DNA of 64,000 bases from Euryodendron excelsum (GCA_033060915.1 CM065399.1:14051501-14115500); one strand, 5' to 3'. Shown: positions 10,429-22,329, numbered from the stretch's first letter. The notes: a model not told the origin generated them from the letters alone. Numbers and translations are program-made.

Positions 10429-11161
10429 GCAAGTTTTATGTTTTTGAAAACGATTTTAGCATGATAGAGAAATCATTTCATGATCAAGAGTCATTTCTTT
10501 CATATTAGCCTATTATTTACTTAAGATTTTACAGGGTACTTTAATAGGCTAATATCAAGGGATTTCCTCCCATAGGCTTTACCAGGCCTTCAGGGTTTGG
10601 GAATAGGAAAAGTGGCCTAGTTAACCAACTTCTTCTCTAATGTTGCTGGATAGATGGAGCCTTGAGGAAGGTGAGCTCATGCTGAAGCATCAGTGTCCAG
10701 GACTGAGACATCCTTTTTATGGAATAAGCTTGATAGGGATTCATCTAGGACCTAAACCAATTCTAGTTGATGATTGAGGCTAAAATACACTCTGCTGATT
10801 TCTTATTTGCTGCCCAGTGGTTGGATTTGGAGTTGAGCTCTTTGCTATGACTGAACCTAGTTAAGTAACTGGATACCCGTATGCATAGGGCCAAACAGGG
10901 ACTATTTGCATAAAAGGATCGCCAAGTACCTCCAGCTGTTGTGGTGTTAAAAATGTGGTAGCATCTTAGCTAACAAATTAAGGTCCCCAATCGATGGGTT
11001 GGACTTGGTTGCTTTGTTGGCCCCAGAGTGGTTGAGTCTCGATTGCTTCTTGAGCAGTGAGCTCTTTATCCCATAGATGGGTGAAATACTCAGACTACCA
11101 GGCATTATAATCAAAGGGAGGCATGATGTTGTCGCTAACAGATTTAGCAGGAGCTGCCATT
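10429..11161 (-). pseudogene. Degraded coding remnant upstream of integrase
   Basis: Read on the minus strand from 11161, an open stretch begins MAAPAKSVSDNIMPPFDYNAW, then a stop, and continues 'SEYFTHLWDKELTAQEAIE', 'QPIDWGDLNLLAKMLPHF'. After a frameshift come 'LTPQQLEVLGDPFM' and 'VWPYAYGYPVT', with more stops to 10430. Codon-like conservation over about 150 residues suggests a former protein, but I cannot identify it. An ORF1 or Gag-like product of an Ogre-type element is a guess from position. It runs straight into the integrase remnant, so protease, RT and RNase H were deleted. Confidence 0.4.
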
Positions 11162-11163
11162 GT
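11140..11163 (-). other. Possible degenerate primer-binding site after LTR copy B
   Basis: The minus strand reads '...gggcacaaca' (LTR end), then 'atggcagctcctgcta'. This resembles the two primer-site copies at 19047-19160 (tggcaactccgcta) and sits at the expected position. It also coincides with the ATG of the unidentified frame, so either reading is possible. Confidence 0.4.
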
Positions 11164-12844
11164 TGTGCCCTGGTTTTTTACCAAGTCCTTTCGGCTCAGA
11201 AAAAAGCACGATGCTCTCTCGTTAGAACTCATTCTCCTAGAAGGATGAGTGCGACTAGGTTTGAACTTGAAATTGCTTTGATTAAGAGCTTTTTGAAAAA
11301 CATGGGAGTCACCACCTAACTTGATTAAGGTGAGTTAGGTCACATAAAACTAAGCATAATCCGGATATTACACTTAGGGATTTAGAAAAGGTTTTGGAAA
11401 ACTTCTTCAAGAGAGGGTTTTCAAGAAAATAGGTTGTTTGTCAACTTTTGAAAAGTTTTAAGCCCTTGTTTAAAATAACTCCATTTTGGTCTTTTGAAAA
11501 CAGAAATCTGTGGTCCGAGTGTTGGTTATGCGTAGGGAAGATATCCTAAGATCATCACCCTACCCTGCCCTTTCGGTACCTATATGTCTAATCACCCTTT
11601 GTTCACTCACTAGAATAACCGGTTACTATCATCCATTTAATATCCACTTTAGAGTTTTGAAAATGGGGCTTGGTCATCACTTTTTAGATGAATGATGCAT
11701 GATGCATGTTATTAAAAAGGTGTTTAAAAATATGAGAATTTTGAAAGGATTTGAGATAAAAATCTTGAATTGATAGAAATTTTGAAAAGGGAACTTGGGT
11801 TGAAACAAGGGTCATGACCGCACCATTTTAGGTTACCTACGTATCTCATTTGGTAAGAATCAGGTCATTCGTAGTTCGGGTAAGAGCCCAATAGAAAAGA
11901 AGCGCATTAAGGCCATTGGAAAGTTTTGAAGATGCTTTAGGGTCTTTGGAAGGGTTTGAAGAGACTTTGAAGTCTTTGAAAAAAGAGAATTTGAGAGTTT
12001 TGGAAAATGCCTTTGAAATAGGACTTAGCATATTTGAAATGTTTTTGAAGTTGGATTTGAAGAAGATTTTGAATGTTTTTTAAATTGACTCGAGGGAGTT
12101 TTGGAGGAGCTTGATAATAACTCAAGAGAGTTTAAAAATGTTTTGAAGTCTTTGGAAGTAGAGTTTGGATTGAAAATGCTCTTGTGAACTTGTCTTTGAA
12201 AAGCTATCGAAAGTAGTTTTTGAATACCTTATACAAGGTATGTTTGGTGTTTCATCACCCTTTTGGAGGTTAGTCATTGAAGAACTAAACTTCTTTAGGG
12301 CAATGATTTTTGAAAACATATTTGGAAAAGGGGCTAGAGACTTCCTTTTGATTTTTAAAACTCTAGGGTTATGGAATCCTTCTTGAATATCTCACTTACT
12401 TGACCAATCCTACTCATGGAAGGATTAGGGTTGCTTCAAGAATGTGATATTTAAAAATTCTTTTTGAAAAGAGCTTTTGAAAACATTTAGGGTTTGGAAC
12501 CCTAACATGGACAACCTTGAAAGTTGTATTTAATGTATCACAGTCTCATGGCATCCCTAACCATAAAATGTTAGGGACACCTTAGGGTTGTGAGTTCTTG
12601 AAAATATTTTTTGCAAGTAATTTTTGAAAAATGTAAAGTGTCTAGCCATTTTAGTTGAAACAAGTTTAAGAGAACTCCTTGGAAGCATTTTTTGAAGATA
12701 AAGTGTGGGAACATTTGAAAAGGTCTTAGAGTTGATTCTTGAAATCTTGAGAGGGTAGGATGTTTTGAAAGTATTTTGTGAAGATGGTTTTTGAGTTGAA
12801 AGATTATTTGAAAATGAGTCCTTGAATTGGAACCTTGAAGCCTA

Positions 12845-13160
12845 CTATCCTAGGTTAGGTTGACCTATGGTTAACTAGCTCGGGTTAGATTAACTTAGGG
12901 TTGGCTAACTAGGGTTAGGCTAGCTTAGGGTTAAAGTGACCTAAGGTTAACTAACTAAGGTTAGGTTGACTTAGGGTTAAGGTGACCTTGTTAACTAACT
13001 AAGGTTAGGTTAACCTAGGGTTAAGTGACTTAAGGTTAACTAACTAAGGTTAAGTTAACCTAAGGTTAAGGTGACCTAAGATTAGCTAACTAAGGTTAGG
13101 TTAACCTAGGGTTTGGTTGAACTATGGTTAGACTACTAGGGTCAAGCTAACCTAGGGTTA
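12845..13160. repeat. 'ctaaggttaac' degenerate array (copy B)
   Basis: About 300 bp built of ctaaggttaactaa, ggttaggttaac and ctagggtta motifs with a 30-40 bp higher-order spacing. It is twice as long as the version in copy A. Confidence 0.8.
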
Positions 13161-14981
13161 GAAGGTGGTTTTGGACTAGGGTTTTGACATAGTGGTTTAG
13201 GAAATATGGTTTTATGCACGAACTTGAAAGTATATTTTGAAAACCATTTTATAAAAGCCACTGAAATGAGTGTTGGGGTCCTATGGTTGATATTTGGAAA
13301 CCACTCAAGAGAGGGTAGCTTTGGAACCATTTCACCCACAAACTCAAGAGAGCAAAACTTGTGAAAATTAACATTGAATAGATAGTTTTGAAGACTTGAA
13401 AATTAAAGAGAATGATCTTTTGAAAATTGGCTTTGGGAAAGGAGGTTTTGGAAAATCACTTTTAACAAGTTGAAGACCACTCTAAGGAATAAGGGTTCAT
13501 ATGGTTGATTTGAAAGAAATCACTTCAAAGAGGACTCCATGGGATCATTCCAACCACAATATTCAAGAGAGCAAAACTTCTAAAAATCAAGGTGAAAATG
13601 ATGATTTAGGGAAATCATTTTTATGCAAGTTAAAGATAGTGCAATTTTGAGAATCCTTTTTTAAAGGATTTGTTTTGAAAACCATTTTAAAGAGAGTAGA
13701 GCCGACTCTAATAAACTAGGGTTCATAGGGTTCCAAGGGACCATTTCAACCACAAAGTTCAAGAGAGTAGACTCCTTGGAAATCAACATGGAAGAAGAGA
13801 GTTAGAAAGCCATTTTAGTATAACTTTGAAAAACAATGAAAATGTTGGGTTGCAAAATAAAGTCAAGGGACTTGAAGAGGGTTTTCTAATGTGTAGAAAT
13901 TGAGGGTTTGATCTAGGCTTCAAGGAACCAACTCTAGGACCATTTTTAGGAAAACATTTGAATATGGAGCTTGAGAATACCATAGAAATAGAGTTAGTGA
14001 AAGTTTTGAAAAAATGGTCATAAACGTGAAAATAAAGCCAAGCATGCAAACCATGAGCTAGATAACTATATGCAAAGGGGTCATGAAATCATACAAGGCT
14101 ATAAGCTTCACCACATAGCAATGTACTCTAAGGTCATACCATCTTAAAGTAGGTTTGTGAGAAGTTCCCTACACGGTGGCTCTCACAAACTTTCCTCTAG
14201 GCATGAACTAAGAGCTTCGTTATTTCAACCATGCAAGAAAGGGGGGTAGAAGATGGGAATTAAAATAGAGAATAACCTAAGTAGGTTAGAAGGGAGAAGA
14301 GATGAGTGGGGATTGCAAAAATGTTAAGGGAATACTACCTTTTGCCCTCAACTACTTTCAAACCTCCATGGATGCCTTGACTTGAGCTTGAATAGCCTTA
14401 AAGAGGCTTGAAGGAGCTGGAATGAGGTATTCTATGGCATTGAAGGCTATATAGGTGTAGTCTATGGGCTAGGGGGAGATGGAATTTAGCCTAAGTGTTT
14501 GAAATGTGGGATGTATATAGGAATTCAAGGTTTTGGAGCAGTTTTAGCAGAGCTTCGCTATTAATTTCAATTCTGAAATATACAAAGGGGGAGGCCTATT
14601 TTTATAGGCAAAATTGGAGACGACTAGCACATGTGGTACATGCACCTGGGTAAAATTTGCCCTGGTGCATGTGCTACATACGCCAGTACTGTTCTACTGG
14701 CAAAATGCCATGTGGCACACATTGTACTAGCCAAATCTTAAAGGCTAAGCGAAGTTTGATCGATCTGATCAAAATCTGGGTGCCTCTAGCATATGCTCCA
14801 CTGTCGAGAATGTTTGTTTAAACTTTGCTTCGATAATTGTGCAAACCGAGAAGGATTTAGGAAAATTAATTGCGTTCATGGTGTTCTCCTAGTGTTTCTC
14901 ATAAACTTTGAATTGTCGGGAAGCTTGAAAGATGTTCGGAAGAGTGAGATATCATCTCGAGAAGTGTGCACGAAAACACAT

Positions 14982-15435
14982 TTTTGCAAAGCATCTATGA
15001 TACGCTCCGCGGGTGTTCAAAAGTAGCCATTTGTGGGCCATATGATCGGGGCCTTCAGGAAGCGATCTCTCCGATCGGATGGTACTGATGGAAAGTGCTT
15101 TGAAAATAATTTCAAGAATTCCTTAATTTATGCATTTCTCAAGTTGTTTGATGGTGCGTTATAATCGAGGAATTGGAGAAAAAGTCAACCTTGGCAAAGC
15201 GTCTGCGAGTCGCTCCAAGGGCTACTACAAGTGGCAATTTTCAAGCCATGCAATGAGGGGCTTCAAGAAGCGATCTATCCAATCAAGCCATATTAATGGA
15301 AAGACCTATGGATAAGCTTTCGGGAATTCCCTGGTTTACACATTTCTTTAGTCGTTTGATAGTGTGTTATAACCAGGGAATCGAGAGAAAAGACAACCCT
15401 GGCAGAGCATCTGTGAGACGCTCCAGGGGGACTTT
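14982..15435. repeat. ~208-bp tandem repeat in LTR copy B
   Basis: Units start at about 14982, 15191 and 15399 and correspond unit by unit to the array at 8695-9145 in copy A. Confidence 0.8.
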
Positions 15436-15902
15436 CATTGAGTCAGGAGCATTTAGAGTCATGAGATTCACCTTGCGTTGAACAAGGGTGTATGATGAGA
15501 CCCTCCATTCAATACCCAGGGCCGGTGTAGTTTTGGGCCGCGTTTGGGTCACTAGGGGTAAAACGGTCATTTCAATCGGGATTGGTTGTAAAAGGTCAGA
15601 ATGGGTTAGAGTGGCATGTTAAGCATGCAGGACCATTCGAGGATGGTCTTCGAAGTGTTTTTCAGTATTTGGTGGGATTTGTTCTGTGTTGAGGTGTCTA
15701 GGAGCAAAACAGTCATTTTAACTGAAATTGATCCGAACGGGACCAAAATTGGACAAAATGGCGTGTTGAGTATGCCTAACTGTTTAGGATCACTTTGAGA
15801 AGGTGGACTTACCATCTTGAGGAATTTTAAACTTTCTCAAGACATGCCTAGAGGCCCAAGGGACAGGTTTGGTCATTTTTCATCGAGTTGGGCTAGCAGA
15901 CG

Positions 15903-17580
15903 CTAGTGTTGACCTAGGTGTTGGTTCCCTAGACCGCCCAGTCTAGGAAAATTACTTGTGTGATGTTGGTCCCTAAGACTACCCGGTCTCAGAGAGCTAT
16001 CTGTAGGGTAGTGTTGGTTTCTGAGAATGCCTAGTATCAGAAAACTACCTGTGAAGGTGGTGTTGGTCCCCGAGAATGGGGTGATTATAGCCATGCGGGC
16101 TGGTATGATTGCGTCTTCGAGTCCAATGAATACAGCTGAGTCAAATGGTTGGCCATATGATAGGATGTTGGCATTGTCATGCTTTGCGAGTGGATTGGTT
16201 GTCGCATTCAATGGTGAAGGGTTCACCACTTCTGTTGAAATGATCTTGTCATCGATGAGGTCCTGGATCTTATGTTTAAGAGTGAAGCATTCTTCAGTGG
16301 TATGGCCAGTAGATCCCAAATGATAGGCACAAACCTTTGTCAGGTCATACTGTTTTGGTAGCGAATTAAGAGGTCATCTATATGGCAAGGGAGTAACCAG
16401 ATTAGTTTCCTACAATCTCTCAATGGCTTCAAACTTAGTACAAGCTACTATGGTGAAAGACTGGTCATGGCGCACATAATTTTGCCTTGTAGTGGGCTGC
16501 ATTAGTGCTGGCATGGCTTGCTTTGGGAAGGATTGAGGCTAAGAGGTTTGTCGAGATGTCCTATTTCCCAAAGGATGGTAGATACTTCCCTTCTTTCTTA
16601 TCAAGGTTCTTCCCCAAGGTTCTTTTTGGCATAGAAGGATTGGATACTCGTGCATAAAGGTCCACGATCCTACCTTTTTTTTTATGTTGTCTTCAATTAG
16701 TTCTCCTTGCCGAATCATATCTATAAAGCCTTTCCTAACGTTGGAGCAAATTTTGTCAAAGTATAGTTGTTTGAAGATTTTGTTAGACTCGTGACTCATC
16801 CTCATCAGTGAGCATTAGTCCACGGTGTGTTCACAGTTATGCTTGTACCATTTTAGGAATACTGTCATAAGCTCAGTCCAGGTGCAAGTACGACGCATAG
16901 GCAAGTGAGCAAACCAATGGATGGCAAAACCAATCAGACTTTGTTGGAATAGTTGCATAAGCAGAGGTTCATTATCTCTGTATCCATAGAAAACACCCAC
17001 ATAAAGTTGTAGATGGGTGTAAGGGTTTCTCATTACATTGTATTTTGGAAAATTAGTCATCTTGAGTTTGGGGGGCAGCTGGAGTTCTGGAAAGTAGTAG
17101 AGATTCGAGAAGTTAGTTTCTTCAAACATATCGACCCCGTGGAAAGTACGGAGGGTCTCTTCAATGGTGCTGAGCTTTTGGTTGAATGCTTCATCGAATG
17201 AAGCTTGCTTCTGAGGTAATGAAGGTCCTTTCCCTAAAGGATCTTTTTTCTTGACCATTGCTAGAAATGAGAAGATAGGAGTCGAGGGCATGATTGCTTG
17301 TGATTGGCTAGAGCCTGCCCCAGTTTAGAAAACAAAGGGAGGTGGGGCAAAAGTTTCTAGAACTGGCCCTGTCTTGGTTTTGAGGCCCTATATTGCTATT
17401 ATAAAGGAGTCAAGTTTAGTTTTGAGGGCATCAAATCCTTTCATGGTGACCTTCTGATCAGGAGTTGGTTCATCCATTTGAAGACGTCTAGCTACTAACC
17501 TGGTGACTACTGCATCTCGTGCAAGTCTAGATGTAAGGTCCCTGTTCTGCTTAGGAGCAATGATGGAATATCAGGTGTCA
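15903..17580 (-). pseudogene. Ty3/gypsy gag remnant (Ogre/Tat or Athila-like)
   Basis: Minus-strand gag in several frames. From about 17560: 'LTSRLARDAVVTRLVARRLQ', a break, then the frame 17291-16815 with 'FPELQLPPKLKMTNFPKYN', 'NPYTHLQLYVGVFYGYRDNE', 'LMQLFQQSLIGFAIHWFAHL' and 'TWTELMTVFLKWYKHN' (retrotransposon gag core). It continues at 16805-16539 and ends with the frame 16319-15903, holding 'GHTTEECFTLKHKIQDLIDD', a motif that follows gag in this lineage. Stops and frameshifts at about 17330, 16810 and 16330 make it a pseudogene. The 3' end reads into LTR copy B with no protease or polymerase. Confidence 0.8.
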
Positions 17581-19046
17581 GACAAGAGGAAGTCTTTTCT
17601 TAATTTCCAGGTTATTCCTGGTTTCTTTCGATTCATCCTTTTCTCTTTCCTTGGAGAAGGATAAAATTTCAAGAATTAGGACGTTGCTTCGACAATTAAG
17701 CAAGAAGCATATGTATGTCCTAAGGGTTTTCGTTGTAGAGAGAGTCTTCTAGTATGATATGGTTCGCAAGAAATTGGACATTTTTGCCCCAATCATTTGG
17801 ACACATCTTACTTGGGCCCTGTATCATATATTCATGCATTGAGACAATGAAGTGGTAATTTTGGTCATTCATTCATAAGGCATAATTTTTCCTTCTAGCA
17901 GTCCCCATGATTCAATTTACCAAAATTACAAATACATAAGGAAAAGGGGAACATTTTCTTTGGGAAATCATGAACCTATGCTAGGTCTTCTTGTTCCTCC
18001 AACAATTTGGGCAGCATTTCGGCTAATTGCTACTTTTTGGATGTCATGATAGCCTGGATTTGCTAACTCTAGATCTGATTTTTGGCAGTCCAACTTCTTG
18101 TGAAGAGAGAAACAACGTACTCTCAAACATACATTCGCTATAAAAGCTCCTTGGGGTATAGACCCCTGCATGTCTGGGTAGGCTGTACTTATGCAAGGGG
18201 ATAAGTGTATCCCATCTACTAGGGTCTTTGCTATGCATGAGATGCAATGGCTTATGTTTCTAAAAACTCATCCTGAGTCATGGCGTTGATGATAAATGCA
18301 GACATGACTCTTTTTATAAGATGACAATTTGATATCTTGACAAATATGAAAATGTGGTGACTCCCTTCCAACATATTTTTTTTAAAATTCGCATTGTGTC
18401 CTAATAATGCAACATTGTGAGGCTCTATCTTAAGGATGCTATATGCAGCATGAGGGTTCATTGGTTGACTAATGCTTCCTAAAAAAATGCATAGTTCCTA
18501 GATCTTCAAACCTAGGCCCACTTCCCTGGGTGTGGCCATTATAGATTGGTTATCCAAGTGGGGTGTCATTCGACGTCAAGGCTTACTAGGCACCCCTATC
18601 TAATTATAGGGTAGAAAGGGTTAAATGCAAATGTTATGCTTAATGCTTTGTGCCTTGAGCGTGTGTGTGCATTTTTATTTTTTAAAATGGGAAGGGAGCC
18701 TGGCCGCCATGCCACATCCATAACGCACGCACGCAACCTGTACATCCATCATGTCATATATTCTGCCATACATCTTGTCATACATCCTACCATACATTAG
18801 TGTGAGAAAGTAAAGACAAAATTTAAAGGCATAAAGTAAAGGCAGACATTTAAATTGCAGGTATTTAAAGTGCAAGTATTTAAACTTTCCCTGCAAAATA
18901 ATAGCAAAGTCAATGATGGAATATGATGATAAGTAAGCAAACTGTAATTTGATGATATTAATCAATGTTGATAATGATGATGTTAAATTTGACGGACTCC
19001 TAGAGGGAGTTTTCTATGACTCGGACCCTTTGTAACTGTAAGTGTA
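17581..19046 (-). other. Leader region between primer site and gag
   Basis: About 1.4 kb without a convincing long frame on either strand, between the two primer-site copies and the gag remnant. It includes a 'cataca' short repeat at about 18740-18800 ('catcatgtcatatattctgc', 'cataca' copies). Read as the long 5' untranslated leader typical of Ogre/Tat elements. Confidence 0.45.
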
Positions 19047-19162
19047 GTCCCTAGCGGAGTTGCCAACAGCTTGTTGTTGGTGACTCCTAACTAGTATTGC
19101 TAGAGGGGTCACATCTATCATTTGAATCCTCTTATAGGGGTCCCTAGTGGAATCGCCAGTTA
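19047..19162 (-). other. Duplicated tRNA primer-binding site
   Basis: The minus strand holds 'ttggcaactccgctagggac' at 19047-19066 and 'ctggcgattccactagggac' at 19139-19158, about 92 bp apart. Both fit the consensus TGGCGACTCYGCTGGGGA, which I recall from Ogre/Tat/Athila-group elements and which pairs with the 3' end of a tRNA ending TCGCCA. The higher-coordinate copy is the one adjoining the LTR. Confidence 0.65.
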
Positions 19163-19330
19163 TCACAATTGAATTTGGACCGCCTAAATGTCTCATAAGT
19201 GAGACAGGGCCCATAATGAGATTTTTCATGTGACTTGGGGATCCTATTACCTCCGGACCGTAGGAGGGTCTTTGTCCCAGCTCACACGGTTTATTTTGAT
19301 TTGAAAAGAGCTATTAGTTTTGAAAAATCT

Positions 19331-19640
19331 CTATGGTTGCCGTTACATGGATCTTTCGTATTAGAAATATGTAGCCCGCTATAATGACAAAAATACCTTT
19401 TCTTCAAAAAACATGATTTTCTCAACAAAAGCATAGACCAACGTCATAAGCACAGGACGTATGCTTTATGGTTGCCATTACGTGGATCTTACATATAATA
19501 AATGCTAAAACTGCCAAAATAACAAAAATTCCCTTTTAATATAAAATGCTCATTTTCTCAAAGATTGCTCCGAATTCAGTTTCAAGTTTGTGCACATATG
19601 TTCTACGGTTGCCGCTAGCCTGAACTTCTATATCAAAAAT
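19331..19640. repeat. ~135-bp diverged repeats, three copies
   Basis: 'ctatggttgccgttacatgg' recurs at about 19331, 19463 and 19601 with variants ('tatggttgccattacgtgg', 'ctacggttgccgct'). Each is followed by 'atct..tat' and 'aaaat.cc' segments. Confidence 0.65.
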
Positions 19641-19856
19641 ACCAAACTTCTCTGTAGACTAAGTTAGCCTTTCAAAAGTGGTACAAATCAACCAAAATTC
19701 CATAAAATTGGGAAAGATCTCTTTTCAAAAATCCAACTTCATACGCTTCATCAAAATCATGCATTCAAAATCATAATTTTCTTATAGCTCTTTTGTCAAA
19801 GCTGAGAAGCTTTGTGATGCCTCTTCCCATTTCAAAACATGTTAAACTACGTTTGA

Positions 19857-20458
19857 CCTAATCCCTACATAATTAGTGTACGTAGGCAATCGGGGTTCTC
19901 TTCCTAGGCTTGTCATCCCTCCCTAAAAAAGTAGGGAAACACATTCTTTAAGTTAGAGTTCTGTTCATAAATTATGGGCCACCAAATCACAGTCGAATTA
20001 CATTTAACCAGATCCTTGCATAATTATCATACGTAGGCAGTCCAAGTTCTCTTCCTGGGCTCGGTCATCCCTCCCCAAACAAGTGAACCCTAGGCCACCA
20101 AATTACAGTTGAACCACGTTTGACTTGATTCCTACCATGTTAGGATACGTAGGCAGTCTGAGTTCTCTTCCTAGGCTCAGTCACCTTTTTCTCGAATAAT
20201 GGGAAACCATCATCACCTTTCCTCGAGGAGCTGGAAACCATCGGTCACCTTTTTCTCGAAGAATTGGAAACCATCAATTACTTTTTCCCTGAGGAGCAGA
20301 AAACCATCAATAGTCATTTTCCCGCAGGACGGGAAACCATGTCCAACATAATGGGTTTAAGTATCCATGTTATTCAAAGTCAGTCCAAATTGCGTTTGGC
20401 CTGATTCCTAGATAGTTAGGATACGTAAGCCATCTAAATTCTCTTTTTAGGCTTGGTC
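19857..20458. repeat. Four copies of a 60-bp 'tacgtaggca' block
   Basis: Copies at about 19857, 20007, 20119 and 20398 read 'gattcctac.t.gttaggat', then 'acgtaggcagtc' and 'gttctcttcctaggct'. The spacing is irregular, so they are interspersed with other sequence. Confidence 0.75.
20183..20340. repeat. ~34-bp minisatellite, five units
   Basis: Repeats of 'cacctttttctcgaagaa', then 'ttggaaaccatca' with substitutions, ending 'gacgggaaaccatg'. They lie within LTR copy E between two of the 60-bp blocks. Confidence 0.75.
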
Positions 20459-20760
20459 AAAACTTATCATAAACATTAGCATTTTTATTTCTCAAGTGGA
20501 ATAGCATTTCAAAACCTCCCCTAGAGAAGCGTCAAATCAAGCAGATGCCCTTTTTAAACCAAAAACATTGCATTCATATTGCATGCATAAGCAGTATAGC
20601 AGTTATGTTACTGGCATTTGTGCATTCACTAAGCATGCACATCCACACATAGCATAAATATACAAGCAAAATCATTTGCAACTGCGCTCAATTGACATGA
20701 TGCATGCATACTAGCACAATAATGATGAGACGACGTTGAATTCTATACACACTGGAAAAG

Positions 20761-21171
20761 AGGTTCCTAAAGCGGGGGTGATGTCAATTTTGGGTGGGGT
20801 TGGTTGTTTATGCTTAAAACATATACGCTTCCCAACACGTAATAGGATCTCCTAGCCTAGACTTGATTAAGCAAACCAATATGAAGTCAAACCATGCATA
20901 CTAGTCGAGCCCTTAAAGCCAGTAGTTATGACATTTTAATAAGATTTCTCTCTTTTAAATTATCAATACTAGTTTAGCATTTATGTTGATGTATGCGATA
21001 TTGTCAGGTTCCATAAATTGCATTTTAGGTGGATTGTATATGTTAATGAGATTAGCACATAGAAAGATGTAATCCAGCCAGCTACTTGTGATTTTAAACT
21101 ATAACATATTAAACCTCTATTCAATAGAATGGTTTTTCTCGATAATTGAAGTAATGGACTTTAGGTTAATG
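20761..21171. other. No recognisable feature
   Basis: AT-rich sequence between LTR copy E and the copia-type LTR. I see no coding frame, terminal repeat or tRNA-like box. Confidence 0.5.
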
Positions 21172-22243
21172 TGTTGGTGTGCTTAAAGTACATTGAACAA
21201 GATCATGGTAATAACACATTATCACAGCTATCAGTGGTAGTGTCACTTCTTACAAGTATACACTAACTACAAAAAAAAGTCTAAAGCTCGAAAGATTAAA
21301 GAACTCGGTTCATGGTAGTGCATCACTTTGACTTACTAATGGGTGAGACTTTTGTATGGTCAATACCTTGGTATCTTAGGTGACTACTATTAAAGATTAG
21401 AGAACTTTATTCTGAAATGTCACCACACCCTTTTAAGGGAATGGTATCCCCTTGATGCAATCTATTAGTTATGATCACTAAAGACTGGGGTCCAGAACTG
21501 TTTTAGTAAAGTGTTTACTGAATAAATTTTATTTATGTATAAATAAAATTATTTATTTACAAGAGGGTAGTTTTGAAAATGGATTTCAAAGTGATCATTA
21601 ATCGATTGGTTTGGTTACTTTAGGTTTGAAGATGTAAATAAAATTGGGTTGACAATTATGACTTTACCTTATTGAAATTTACAGAAACGGATATATGGGG
21701 ATTTACCTTTGCAGTAATTAGTAGGACAGGGGCATTGTCGTAATTTCTTATCCTCAAAGGTCAACTACCATCATTTAATGGAGTTGATGGTAGTTTCACT
21801 AAGTCCTTATTTATCAAAGAGTTGGTGTGCAATTAAGGAATAGTAAGTTAGCTTATGATTAGAAAACCTTATTGACCGCCTACTTGCACATGGATTGCTC
21901 TTCCCCTTCTATATAAGGGAAAGAGTGGTTGGCCAAAGCATAAGAGATATTCCACATTTTTGGTTAGAGAGAAAATATAGGTTTTGGCTAATTTGAGTCC
22001 CACCTACTCTTACTACCCTAATGCATTGTGATCAAGGAGGAAGATTACTAGATCTTTGAGGCTTCTAAAAACACAAGGAAGAATAAACACAAGATTGAAG
22101 AGTTCTCATTTTTTGGATTGTAACAAGGTCCACAAGGGTGTTAAATCTCTCAATCTACTACTTGAAAAATCAATGAAAAGAATTTGAATCAAATATGAAT
22201 GTTTTTATTAAATTCGCTGCCGCTTGGTTCTCTAGAACCAACA
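21172..22243 (+). mobile_element. Copia-type 5' LTR
   Basis: A 1072-bp LTR starting TGTTGGTGTGC and ending AGAACCAACA (TGTTGG/CCAACA inverted ends). A TATA box 'tctatataaggg' lies near 21909, and an initiator-tRNA-Met-like primer site follows 3 bases after the end. Almost nothing of the internal region remains: by about 22330 the sequence belongs to a gypsy element on the other strand. Confidence 0.75.
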
Positions 22244-22244
22244 A

Positions 22245-22259
22245 TTGATATCAGACCCA
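22245..22259 (+). other. tRNA-Met primer-binding site (degenerate)
   Basis: 'ttgatatcagaccc' resembles the common plant primer site TGGTATCAGAGC, complementary to initiator tRNA-Met, directly downstream of the LTR. Confidence 0.7.
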
Positions 22260-22329
22260 ACTTATAATTATAAATTATCTCATTGATTCTTAGTTTATAG
22301 CATCTGTTTGATCATGTTCATAGATGAAA

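Larger units (their letters stand above)
11162..15920 (-). mobile_element. Ogre/Tat-like LTR, copy B (nearly full)
   Basis: The longest LTR copy, about 4.76 kb. Minus-strand order: similarity to copy C begins at 15917, the 208-bp tandem block lies at 14982-15430, the 'ctacacggtggct' block near 14170, the 'ctaaggtt' array at 12845-13160, the 'cctacgtatc' block at 11832 and the 'cacctaacttgattaaggtg' block at 11315. The end lies at about 11162. The outermost 5' part with the TGTAAGC terminus is missing; gag sequence joins directly at about 15903-15920. LTRs of 5 kb are known in Ogre elements. Small frames are not supported as genes. Confidence 0.75.
19165..20760 (-). mobile_element. Ogre/Tat-like 5' LTR, copy E
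   Basis: Minus-strand LTR lying before the primer sites. It carries the 'ggatacgtaggca' block shared with copies B and D, here repeated four times, and the 'ttctcttcctaggct' sequence typical of such LTRs. It belongs to a different subfamily from copies A-D, since the rest does not align by eye. The outer end (near 20760) is approximate because no TGT terminus is clear. Confidence 0.6.
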
